From Auanema rhodensis (lineage: Eukaryota > Nematoda > Chromadorea > Rhabditida > Rhabditidae): a stretch of DNA of 64,000 bases. The DNA lies in NCBI GenBank assembly GCA_964057225.1, contig OZ059899.1:20034501-20098500 (forward strand), read 5' to 3'. The notes beneath the pieces are model-generated. The model saw only the letters and a program-made list of their open reading frames with translations. It searched no databases and was not told where the DNA came from. Below are positions 54,701-64,000 of the stretch, in pieces. The translations under genes were made by a program, and so were the position numbers. How positions within the stretch are numbered: position 1 is the first letter of the stretch; every line of letters starts with the position of its first letter.

Positions 54701-55112
54701 AGTTGATATCTCGGTGCATTTTTAAGCTAGCGCAAATCTAATAACACAGATCGACGCAGCTTAAAAATTCGCATCGAATGCACTATACTGCATTGAGAAA
54801 CGCTTAATACAAAAGTTAGTTATGATCGTTTGAAAAAAGATGCATTAGTGTATGTTGAGTTTCCATGTACACTCAACATTGCTTCCAAAAACATTTTTAC
54901 AAAAATTTTTCCGAAAAATTTCGAAATAATTTCGCAAAAAGTAGATGTTTTTAGATTCCTTTTTTCAAGGCAAAGACGATGGACATTGTTATTCAACGAA
55001 AAAATTGATTCTGCAGGGTGAAAATCGAGGATATAAGTGTGAACTTATATCAGTTGATATCTCGGTGCATTTTTAAGCTAGCGCAAATCTGATAACACAG
55101 ATCGACGCAGCT

Positions 55113-57920
55113 TAGAAATCCGCATCGAATGCACTATACAACATTGAGAAACGCTTAACACAAAAATTAGTTATGATCGTTTGAAAAATGATGCATTAGT
55201 GTATGTTGAGTTTCCATGTACACTCAACATTGCTTCCAAAAACATTTTGACAAAAATTTTTCCGAAAAATTTCGAAATAATTTCGCAAAAAGTAGATGTT
55301 TTCAGATTCCATTTTTCAAGGCAAAGACGATGGACATTGTTATTCAACGAAAAAATTGATTCTGCAGGGTGAAAATCGAGGATATAAGTGTGAACTTATA
55401 TCAGTTGATATCTCGGTGCATTTTTAAGCTAGCGCAAATCTAATAACACAGATCGACGCAGCTTAAAAATTCGCATCGAATGCACTATACTGCATTGAGA
55501 AACGCTTAATACAAAAGTTAGTTATGATCGTTTGAAAAAAGATGCATTAGTGTATGTTGAGTTTCCATGTACACTCAACATTGCTTCCAAAAACATTTTT
55601 ACAAAAATTTTTCCGAAAAATTTCGAAATAATTTCGCAAAAAGTAGATGTTTTTAGATTCCTTTTTTCAAGGCAAAGACGATGGACATTGTTATTCAACG
55701 AAAAAATTGATTTTGCAGGGTGAAAATCGAGGATATAAGTGTGAACTTATATCAGTTGATATCTCGGTGCATTTTTAAGCTAGCGCGAATCTGATAACAC
55801 AGATCGACGCAGCTTAAAAATCCACATCGAATGCACTATACAACATTGAGAAACGCTTAACACAAAAATTAGTTATGATCGTTTGAAAAATGATGCATTA
55901 GTGTATGTTGAGTTTCCATGTACACTCAACATTGCTTCCAAAAACATTTTGACAAAAATTTTTCCGAAAAATTTCGAAATAATTTCGCAAAAAGTAGATG
56001 TTTTCAGATTCCTTTTTTCAAGGCAAAGACGATGGACATTGTTATTCAACGAAAAAATTGATTCTGCAGGGTGAAAATCGAGGATATAAGTGTGAACTTA
56101 TATCAGTTGATATCTCGGTGCATTTTTAAGCTAGCGCAAATCTAATAACACAGATCGACGCAGCTTAAAAATTCGCATCGAATGCACTATACTGCATTGA
56201 GAAACGCTTAACACAAAAATTAGTTATGATCGTTTGAAAAATGATGCATTAGTGTATGTTGAGTTTCCATGTACACTCAACATTGCTTCCAAAAACATTT
56301 TGACAAAAATTTTTCCGAAAAATTTCGAAATAATTTCGCAAAAAGTAGATGTTTTCAGATTCCTTTTTTCAAGGCAAAGACGATGGACATTGTTATTCAA
56401 CGAAAAAATTGATTCTGCAGGGTGAAAATCGAGGATATAAGTGTGAACTTATATCAGTTGATATCTCGGTGCATTTTTAAGCTAGCGCAAATCTAATAAC
56501 ACAGATCGACGCAGCTTAAAAATTCGCATCGAATGCACTATACTGCATTGAGAAACGCTTAATACAAAAGTTAGTTATGATCGTTTGAAAAAAGATGCAT
56601 TAGTGTATGTTGAGTTTCCATGTACACTCAACATTGCTTCCAAAAACATTTTTACAAAAATTTTTCCGAAAAATTTCGAAATAATTTCGCAAAAAGTAGA
56701 TGTTTTCAGATTCCTTTTTTCAAGGCAAAGACGATGGACATTGTTATTCAACGAAAAAATTGATTCTGCAGGGTGAAAATCGAGGATATATGTGTGAACT
56801 TATATCAGTTGATATCTCGGTGCATTTTTAAGCTAGCGCAAATCTAATAACACAGATCGACGCAGCTTAAAAATTCGCATCGAATGCACTATACTGCATT
56901 GAGAAACGCTTAATACAAAAGTTAGTTATGATCGTTTGAAAAAAGATGCATTAGTGTATGTTGAGTTTCCATGTACACTCAACATTGCTTCCAAAAACAT
57001 TTTTACAAAAATTTTTCCGAAAAATTTCGAAATAATTTCGCAAAAAGTAGATGTTTTTAGATTCCTTTTTTCAAGGCAAAGACGATGGACATTGTTATTC
57101 AACGAAAAAATTGATTCTGCAGGGTGAAAATCGAGGATATAAGTGTGAACTTATATCAGTTGATATCTCGGTGCATTTTTAAGCTAGCGCAAATCTGATA
57201 ACACAGATCGACGCAGCTTAAAAATCCGCATCGAATGCACTATACAACATTGAGAAACGCTTAACACAAAAATTAGTTATGATCGTTTGAAAAATGATGC
57301 ATTAGTGTATGTTGAGTTTCCATGTACACTCAACATTGCTTCCAAAAACATTTTGACAAAAATTTTTCCGAAAAATTTCGAAATAATTTCGCAAAAAGTA
57401 GATGTTTTCAGATTCCTTTTTTCAAGGCAAAGACGATGGACATTGTTATTCAACGAAAAAATTGATTCTGCAGGGTGAAAATCGAGGATATAAGTGTGAA
57501 CTTATATCAGTTGATATCTCGGTGCATTTTTAAGCTAGCGCAAATCTAATAACACAGATCGACGCAGCTTAAAAATTCGCATCGAATGCACTATACTGCA
57601 TTGAGAAACGCTTAATACAAAAGTTAGTTATGATCGTTTGAAAAAAGATGCATTAGTGTATGTTGAGTTTCCATGTACACTCAACATTGCTTCCAAAAAC
57701 ATTTTTACAAAAATTTTTCCGAAAAATTTCGGAATAATTTCGCAAAAAGTAGATGTTTTTAGATTCCTTTTTTCAAGGCAAAGACGATGGACATTGTTAT
57801 TCAACGAAAAAATTGATTCTGCAGGGTGAAAATCGAGGATATAAGTGTGAACTTATATCAGTTGATATCTCGGTGCATTTTTAAGCTAGCGCAAATCTGA
57901 TAACACAGATCGACGCAGCT
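55113..57920 (+). repeat. 8-copy (2808-bp) segmental duplication, left instance
   Basis: Rare private changes recur at a fixed 2808-bp offset (eight units): cttagaaatcc at 55113 and 57921, gattttgcagg in the K copies at 55532 and 58340, and atccacatcg in the following linkers near 55822 and 58630. Such singletons shared in order indicate copying of a multi-unit segment. The instances have since diverged: 55181 has a Leu-to-His change in the frame and 58676 has actag for attag. Confidence 0.8.
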
Positions 57921-60094
57921 TAGAAATCCGCATCGAATGCACTATACAACATTGAGAAACGCTTAACACAAAAATTAGTTATGATCGTTTGAAAAATGAT
58001 GCATTAGTGTATGTTGAGTTTCCATGTACACTCAACATTGCTTCCAAAAACATTTTGACAAAAATTTTTCCGAAAAATTTCGAAATAATTTCGCAAAAAG
58101 TAGATGTTTTCAGATTCCTTTTTTCAAGGCAAAGACGATGGACATTGTTATTCAACGAAAAAATTGATTCTGCAGGGTGAAAATCGAGGATATAAGTGTG
58201 AACTTATATCAGTTGATATCTCGGTGCATTTTTAAGCTAGCGCAAATCTAATAACACAGATCGACGCAGCTTAAAAATTCGCATCGAATGCACTATACTG
58301 CATTGAGAAACGCTTAATACAAAAGTTAGTTATGATCGTTTGAAAAAAGATGCATTAGTGTATGTTGAGTTTCCATGTACACTCAACATTGCTTCCAAAA
58401 ACATTTTTACAAAAATTTTTCCGAAAAATTTCGAAATAATTTCGCAAAAAGTAGATGTTTTTAGATTCCTTTTTTCAAGGCAAAGACGATGGACATTGTT
58501 ATTCAACGAAAAAATTGATTTTGCAGGGTGAAAATCGAGGATATAAGTGTGAACTTATATCAGTTGATATCTCGGTGCATTTTTAAGCTAGCGCGAATCT
58601 GATAACACAGATCGACGCAGCTTAAAAATCCACATCGAATGCACTATACAACATTGAGAAACGCTTAACACAAAAACTAGTTATGATCGTTTGAAAAATG
58701 ATGCATTAGTGTATGTTGAGTTTCCATGTACACTCAACATTGCTTCCAAAAACATTTTGACAAAAATTTTTCCGAAAAATTTCGAAATAATTTCGCAAAA
58801 AGTAGATGTTTTCAGATTCCTTTTTTCAAGGCAAAGACGATGGACATTGTTATTCAACGAAAAAATTGATTCTGCAGGGTGAAAATCGAGGATATAAGTG
58901 TGAACTTATATCAGTTGATATCTCGGTGCATTTTTAAGCTAGCGCAAATCTAATAACACAGATCGACGCAGCTTAAAAATTCGCATCGAATGCACTATAC
59001 TGCATTGAGAAACGCTTAATACAAAAGTTAGTTATGATCGTTTGAAAAAAGATGCATTAGTGTATGTTGAGTTTCCATGTACACTCAACATTGCTTCCAA
59101 AAATATTTTTACAAAAATTTTTCCGAAAAATTTCGAAATAATTTCGCAAAAAGTAGATGTTTTTAGATTCCTTTTTTCAAGGCAAAGACGATGGACATTG
59201 TTATTCAACGAAAAAATTGATTCTGCAGGGTGAAAATCGAGGATATAAGTGTGAACTTATATCAGTTGATATCTCGGTGCATTTTTAAGCTAGCGCAAAT
59301 CTGATAACACAGATCGACGCAGCTTAAAAATCCGCTTCGAATGCACTATACTACATTGAGAAACGCTTAACACAAAAATTAGTTATGATCGTTTGAAAAA
59401 TGATGCATTAGTGTATGTTGAGTTTCCATGTACACTCAACATTGCTTCCAAAAACATTTTGACAAAAATTTTTCCGAAAAATTTCGAAATAATTTCGCAA
59501 AAAGTAGATGTTTTCAGATTCCTTTTTTCAAGGCAAAGACGATGGACATTGTTATTCAACGAAAAAATTGATTCTGCAGGGTGAAAATCGAGGATATAAG
59601 TGTGAACTTATATCAGTTGATATCTCGGTGCATTTTTAAGCTAGCGCGAATCTGATAACACAGATCGACGCAGCTTAAAAATCCGCATCGAATGCACTAT
59701 ACAACATTGAGAAACGCTTAACACAAAAATTAGTTATGATCGTTTGAAAAATGATGCATTAGTGTATGTTGAGTTTCCATGTACACTCAACATTGCTTCC
59801 AAAAACATTTTGACAAAAATTTTTCCGAAAAATTTCGAAATAATTTCGCAAAAAGTAGATGTTTTCAGATTCCTTTTTTCAAGGCAAAGACGATGGACAT
59901 TGTTATTCAACGAAAAAATTGATTCTGCAGGGTGAAAATCGAGGATATAAGTGTGAACTTATATCAGTTGATATCTCGGTGCATTTTTAAGCTAGCGCAA
60001 ATCTGATAACACAGCTCGACGCAGCTTAAAAATCCGCATCGAATGCACTATACAACATTGAGAAACGCTTAATACAAAAATTAGTTATAATCGT

Positions 60095-60449
60095 TTGAAA
60101 AATGATGCATTAGTGTATGTTGAGTTTCCATGTACACTCAACATTGCTTCCAAAAACATTTTGACAAAAATTTTTCCGAAAAATTTCGAAATAATTTCGC
60201 AAAAAGTAGATGTTTTCAGATTCCTTTTTTCAAGGCAAAGACGATGGACATTGTTATTCAACGAAAAAATTGATTCTGCAGGGTGAAAATCGAGGATATA
60301 TGTGTGAACTTATATCAGTTGATATCTCGGTGCATTTTTAAGCTAGCGCAAATCTGATAACACAGCTCGACGCAGCTTAAAAATCCGCATCGAATGCACT
60401 ATACTACATTGAAAAACGCTTAATACAAAAATTATATCGTTATGATCGT
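60095..60449 (+). repeat. Last full Sat351 copy, 355 bp with 4-nt insertion
   Basis: This copy is an ordinary A unit until its tail, which reads attatatcgttatg where other copies read attagttatg, a gain of 4 nt near 60435-60438. It also has tatatgtgtg for tataagtgtg at 60301. It is the only full copy that is not exactly 351 bp and sits next to the array end. Confidence 0.9.
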
Positions 60450-60465
60450 TTGAAAAATGATGCAT
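60450..60465 (+). repeat. Terminal Sat351 stub and junction with Sat176
   Basis: After the last full copy only unit positions 1-15 or 16 remain (ttgaaaaatgatgcat). Sequence then passes directly into satellite 2 (taactcgcttcacgtg). At most one base (t at 60465) is shared by both flanks, so there is almost no microhomology. There is no target-site duplication, transposon end or unique sequence at the joint. Confidence 0.9.
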
Positions 60466-60650
60466 AACTCGCTTCACGTGGAAGATGAAGAGATGCGGTT
60501 TTCAAAATTAGATTCCCCATGTCCATATTAGTCTAAAAACAATTTGTTACTGATATTGGTGCATGGTAACCATGATTTTGAAATTTACGTGAACTTTAAT
60601 TTATGCTAATTAAACGTACACGTGATGTGCACTCGGTATGTAACTCGCTT

Positions 60651-60656
60651 CACGTG
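60651..60656. other. CACGTG palindrome (first of two per unit)
   Basis: Each Sat176 unit has CACGTG near its start, and a second one about 32 bp before the next unit (60795-60800 here). In units reading ttcacgtgaaag the palindrome extends to ten bases, TTCACGTGAA. CACGTG is the E-box core bound by many bHLH proteins. Whether anything binds here is unknown. Confidence 0.5.
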
Positions 60657-60737
60657 TAAGATAAAGAGATGCGGTTTTCAAAATTAGATTCCCCATGTCC
60701 ATATTAGTCTAAAAACAAATTTTTATTGATATTGGTG

Positions 60738-60750
60738 CATGGTAACCATG
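60738..60750. repeat. Palindrome CATGGT-a-ACCATG in Sat176
   Basis: Six-base arms are inverted around a single A. It is present in nearly all Sat176 units; exceptions read gtaacaatg (about 61800) and gtaaccata (about 63570 and 63920). It is the clearest dyad in this unit apart from CACGTG. Confidence 0.7.
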
Positions 60751-61168
60751 ACTTTGAAATTTACGTGAACTTTAATTTATGCTAATTAAACGTACACGTG
60801 GTGTGCACTCGGTATGTAACTCGCTTCACGTGTAAGATAAAGAGATGCGGTTTTCAAAATTAGATTCCCCATGTCCATATTAGTCTAAAAACAAATTTTT
60901 ATTGATATTGGTGCATGGTAACCATGACTTTGAAATTTACGTGAACTTTAATTTATGCTAATTAAACGTACACGTGGTGTGCACTCGGTATGTAACTCGC
61001 TTCACGTGTAAGATAAAGAGATGCGGTTTTCAAAATTAGATTCCCCATGTCCATATTAGTCTAAAAACAAATTTTTATTGATATTGGTGCATGGTAACCA
61101 TGATTTTGAAATTTACGTGAACTTTAATTCATGCTAATTAAATGTACACGTGGTGTGCACTCGGTATG

Positions 61169-61346
61169 TAACTCGCTTCACGTGAAAGATAAAGAGATGC
61201 AGTTATAAAAAAATTAGATTCCCCATGTCCATATAAGTCTAAAAACAATTTTTTACTGATATTGGTGCATGGTAACCATGATTTTGAAATTTACGTGAAC
61301 TTTAATTTATGCTAATTAAACGTACACGTGATGTGCACTTGGTATG
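61169..61346 (+). repeat. 178-bp Sat176 unit
   Basis: This unit is 2 bp longer because it reads agttataaaaaaattag where others read agttatcaaaattag (about 61201-61216). It also has atataagtc for atattagtc and ends with the acttgg variant in the boundary before 61347. It is otherwise an ordinary unit. Confidence 0.85.
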
Positions 61347-62050
61347 TAACTCGCTTCACGTGAAAGATAAAGAGATGCGGTTTTTAAAATTAGATTCCCC
61401 ATGTCCATATTAGTCTAAAAACAATTTTTTACTGATATTGGTGCATGGTAACCATGATTTTGAAATTTACGTGAACTTTAATTTATGCTAATTAAACGTA
61501 CACGTGGTGTGCACTCGGTATGTAACTCGCTTCACGTGAAAGATAAAGAGATGCGGTTCTCAAAATTAGATTCCCCATGTCCATTTTAGTCTAAAAACAA
61601 ATTTTTATTGATATTGGTGCATGGTAACCATGACTTTGAAATTTACGTGAACTTTAATTTATGCTAATTAAACGTACACGTGGTGTGCACTCGGTATGTA
61701 ACTCGCTTCACGTGAAAGATAAAGAGATGCAGTTATCAAAATTAGATTCCCCATGTCCATATTAGTCTAAAAACAATTTTTTACTGATATTGGTGCATGG
61801 TAACAATGATTTTGAAATTTACGTGAACTTTAATTTATGCTAATTAAATGTACACGTGGTGTGCACTCGGTATGTAACTCGCTTCACGTGAAAGATAAAG
61901 AGATGCGGTTTTCAAAATTAGATTCCCCATTTCCATATTAGTCTAAAAACAAATTTTCATTGATATTGGTGCATGGTAACCATGACTTTGAAATTTACGT
62001 GAACTTTAATTTATGCTAATTAAACGTACACGTGGTGTGCACTCGGTATG

Positions 62051-62754
62051 TAACTCGCTTCACGTGTAAGATAAAGAGATGCGGTTTTCAAAATTAGATT
62101 CCCCATGTCCATATTAGTCTAAAAACAAATTTTTATTGATATTGGTGCATGGTAACCATGACTTTTTAATTTACGTGAACTTTAATTTATGCTAATTAAA
62201 CGTACACGTGGTGTGCACTCGGTATGTAACTCGCTTCACGTGTAAGATAAAGATATGCGGTTTTCAAAATTAGATTCCCCATGTCCATATTAGTCTAAAA
62301 ACAAATTTTTATTGATATTGGTGCATGGTAACCATGATTTTGAAATTTACGTGAACTTTAATTCATGTTAATTAAATGTACACGTGGTGTGCACTCGGTA
62401 TGTAACTCGCTTCACGTGGAAGATAAAGAGATGCGGTTTTCAAAATTAGATTCCCCATGTCCATATTAGTCTAAAAACAAATTTTTATTGATATTGGTGC
62501 ATGGTAACCATGACTTTTTAATTTACGTGAACTTTAATTTATGCTAATTAAACGTACACGTGGTGTGCACTCGGTATGTAACTCGCTTCACGTGTAAGAT
62601 AAAGATATGCGGTTTTCAAAATTAGATTCCCCATGTCCATATTAGTCTAAAAACAAATTTTTATTGATATTGGTGCATGGTAACCATGATTTTGAAATTT
62701 ACGTGAACTTTAATTCATGTTAATTAAATGTACACGTGGTGTGCACTCGGTATG
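62051..62754 (+). repeat. Duplicated Sat176 dimer (2 x 352 bp)
   Basis: Units at 62051 and 62403 share the rare actttttaattt, and the units following them, 62227 and 62579, share agatatgcgg together with ttcatgttaatt. The pair is therefore duplicated in tandem with a 352-bp offset. The two instances differ at cacgtgt versus cacgtgg at the start of the first unit. Confidence 0.8.
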
Positions 62755-62930
62755 TAACTCGCTTCACGTGGAAGATAAAGAGATGCAGTTATCAAAATTA
62801 GATTCCCCATGTCCATATTAGTCTAAAAACAATTTTTTACTGATATTGGTGCATGGTAACCATGATTTTGAAATTTACGTGAACTTTAATTTATGCTAAT
62901 TAAACGTACACGTGGTGTGCACTCGGTATG

Positions 62931-63110
62931 TAACTCGCTTCACGTGAAAGATAAAGAGATGCGGTTTTCAAAATTAGATTCCCCATGTCCATATTAGTCT
63001 AAAAACAAATTTTTTTATATATATATTGGTGCATGGTAACCATGATTTTGAAAATTACGTGCACTTTAATTTATGCTAATTAAATGTACACGTGGTGTGC
63101 ACTCGGTATG
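62931..63110 (+). repeat. 180-bp Sat176 unit with TA microsatellite
   Basis: Where other units read tttttattgatattgg, this one has tttttttatatatatattgg, with a TA run at 63016-63026. It also has gaaaattacgtgcac in place of gaaatttacgtgaac. Slippage in a short TA tract explains the 4-bp gain. Confidence 0.85.
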
Positions 63111-64000
63111 TAACTCGCTTCACGTGAAAGTAAAAGAGATGCGGTTTTCAAAATTAGATTCCCCATGTCCATATTAGTCTAAAAACAAATTTTTATTGAT
63201 ATTGGTGCATGGTAACCATGACTTTGAATTTTACGTGAACTTTAATTTATGCTAATTAAACGTACACGTGGTGTGCACTCGGTATGTAACTCGCTTCACG
63301 TGAAAGATAAAGAGATGCGGTTTTCAAAATTAGATTCCCCATTTCCATATTAGTCTAAAAACAAATTTTTATTGATATTGGTGCATGGTAACCATGACTT
63401 TGAAATTTACGTGAACTTTAATTTATGCTACATAAATGTACACGTGATGTGCACTTGGTATGTAACTCGCTTCACGTGAAAGATAAAAAGATGCAGTTTT
63501 TAAAATTAGATTCCCCATGTCCATATTAGTCTAAAAACAATTTTTTACTGATATTGGTGCATGGTAACCATAACTTTGAAATTTACGTGAACTTTAATTT
63601 ATGCTTATTAAACGTACACGTGGTGTGCACTCGGTATGTAACTCGCTTCACGTGAAAGATAAAGAGATGCAGTTATCAAAATTAGATTCCCCATGTCCAT
63701 ATTAGTCTAAAAACAAATTTTTATTGATATTGGTGCATGGTAACCATGACTTTGAAATTTACGTGAACTTTAATTTATGCTAATTAAATGTACACGTGGT
63801 GTGCACTCGGTATGTAACTCGCTTCACGTGAAAGATAAAGAGATGCGGTTTTCAAAATTAGATTCCCCATGTCCATATTAGTCTAAAAACAATTTTTTAC
63901 TGATATTGGTGCATGGTAACCATAACTTTGAAATTTACGTGAACTTTAATTTATGCTAATTAAACGTACACGTGGTGTGCACTCGGTATGTAACTCGCTT

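Larger units (their letters stand above)
1..60464 (+). repeat. Satellite 1 array, 351-bp unit (Sat351)
   Basis: One 351-bp unit is repeated head to tail in one orientation with no interruption by other sequence. There are 171 full-length copies plus a left partial, one internally deleted copy and a terminal stub. The TTG at unit position 1 falls at 204 + 351n up to 2661, then at 3233 + 351n up to 60095. Copies differ by substitutions, a few percent between sub-families by eye. My labels: A (ttttgac, ccgaaaa, tcgaaat, gtagat, cattg); A' is A beginning ttgaaaaaag; C is A with tttttac; K is C beginning ttgaaaaaag; D is C with ccggaaa; J is K with caacaaaaaaa; B (cca, tca, gtaaat, tctccaagg, acaaag); G is B with gttttaagatt; I is B with acaatg; F is B-like 5' and A-like 3'; E (ccg, tca, tttttttaagg, aaaacg, acaatg, gaatttat); H is E with aagacg. 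GC is about 32.5%. The left end lies outside the window. Confidence 0.98.
50618..60464 (+). repeat. Sat351 domain IV: A/K two-copy repeat
   Basis: From 50618 A copies (ttttgac, gttttcagatt) alternate with K copies (aaaaaag start, tttttac), giving a 702-bp higher-order repeat. The linkers also alternate: tctgataac with tacaacattg before A, and tctaataac with aattcgc and tactgcattg before K. The alternation slips at 54479 and 56234 (extra A), 56936 (extra K) and 59744-60095 (extra A copies at the edge). This is the most homogeneous part of the array even though it adjoins the array end. Confidence 0.85.
60641..60816 (+). repeat. Reference Sat176 unit
   Basis: This 176-bp unit has 60 G+C and 7 CpG by hand count. 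It contains CACGTG at 60651-60656 and 60795-60800, an ACGTG core at 60763-60767, and a 13-bp odd palindrome at 60738-60750. The next unit (60817) is identical to it at the variable sites I compared. The run ccccatgtcc at 60691-60700 is its most GC-rich stretch. Confidence 0.9.
60465..64000 (+). repeat. Satellite 2 array, 176-bp unit (Sat176)
   Basis: The start motif taactcgcttcacgtg occurs at 60465, 60641, 60817, 60993, 61169, 61347, 61523, 61699, 61875, 62051, 62227, 62403, 62579, 62755, 62931, 63111, 63287, 63463, 63639, 63815 and, cut by the window, 63991. Spacing is 176 bp except 178 (unit at 61169) and 180 (unit at 62931). That is 20 full units head to tail on one strand, about 34% GC. 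Variable sites include cacgtg followed by a, t or g, gatgcgg/gatgcag, actttg/attttg, cgtacac/tgtacac and actcgg/acttgg. I see no open frame of note; 176 is not a multiple of three. The array continues past the window. Confidence 0.98.

Noticed and set aside
204-60286. 171 open frames of 63 codons as a gene family
   Set aside because: No ATG in frame, no recognised domain, mostly replacement substitutions, and the frame is explained by an in-phase satellite unit of 351 bp.
1-60464. CRISPR-like regular repeats
   Set aside because: The 351-bp units abut with no unique spacers, and no cas-like gene is present.
60400-60500. Transposable element insertion at the array junction
   Set aside because: No terminal repeats, target-site duplication, poly-A tail or coding sequence is seen; the joint is satellite to satellite.
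60465-64000. Sat176 as a relative of Sat351
   Set aside because: Shared strings (tgatat...ggtgcat, ttttca...agattcc) are short, AT-rich and differently spaced in the two units.
1-64000. Telomeric repeats
   Set aside because: No runs of TTAGG, TTAGGG or TTTAGGG type on either strand.

Overview
The whole window is tandem satellite DNA. I see no supportable protein-coding gene, RNA gene, transposon, CRISPR array or origin. It is almost certainly nuclear heterochromatin of a eukaryote: about 60 kb of one head-to-tail satellite abuts at least 3.5 kb of a second, with no unique sequence between them. Both are AT-rich (about 32.5% GC for the first unit and 34% for the second, hand counted on one unit each). 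CpG is not depleted: 14 per unit in the first and 7 in the second, slightly above what base composition predicts. Unit lengths of 351 and 176 bp are near two and one nucleosome repeats, a size class common in plants, insects and other animals. I do not recognise either family and cannot name the organism.

Layout. Bases 1-60464 are satellite 1 ('Sat351'), all on one strand. Phased on the TTG that begins the recurrent open frame, there is a left partial copy (1-203), 8 full copies (204-3011), one internally deleted copy of 221 bp (3012-3232) and 163 consecutive copies (3233-60449). Every full copy is exactly 351 bp except the last, which carries a 4-nt insertion (355 bp). A 16-bp stub follows, and the array switches to satellite 2 at about 60465. 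Bases 60465-64000 are satellite 2 ('Sat176'): 20 full units (eighteen of 176 bp, one of 178, one of 180) plus 10 bp of the next, running off the window.

Inside Sat351 the copies fall into about ten sub-families that differ at linked diagnostic bases (labelled A-K below, my own labels). Their order is not random and shows higher-order repeats. Domain I (1-4636) is mixed A/B/C with a deletion scar. Domain II (4637-35524, 88 copies) is a mosaic of B-H in which long blocks recur, for example a 13-copy block at 7094 and again at 21134. Domain III (35525-50617, 43 copies) has 5-copy, 7-copy and 3-copy higher-order repeats, including a clean 2457-bp duplication at 43143-48056. Domain IV (50618-60464, 28 copies) is mostly an A/K two-copy repeat (702 bp) with an 8-copy (2808-bp) duplication inside it.

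Function is inference only. The Sat351 unit carries three perfect inverted repeats with arms of 9, 9 and 11 bp, a stretch of A/T tracts spaced about 10-11 bp apart (predicted curvature), and an almost invariant length. These features fit centromeric or pericentromeric satellite DNA. They do not prove it, and a subtelomeric or other heterochromatic block is equally possible. I found no new gene system.
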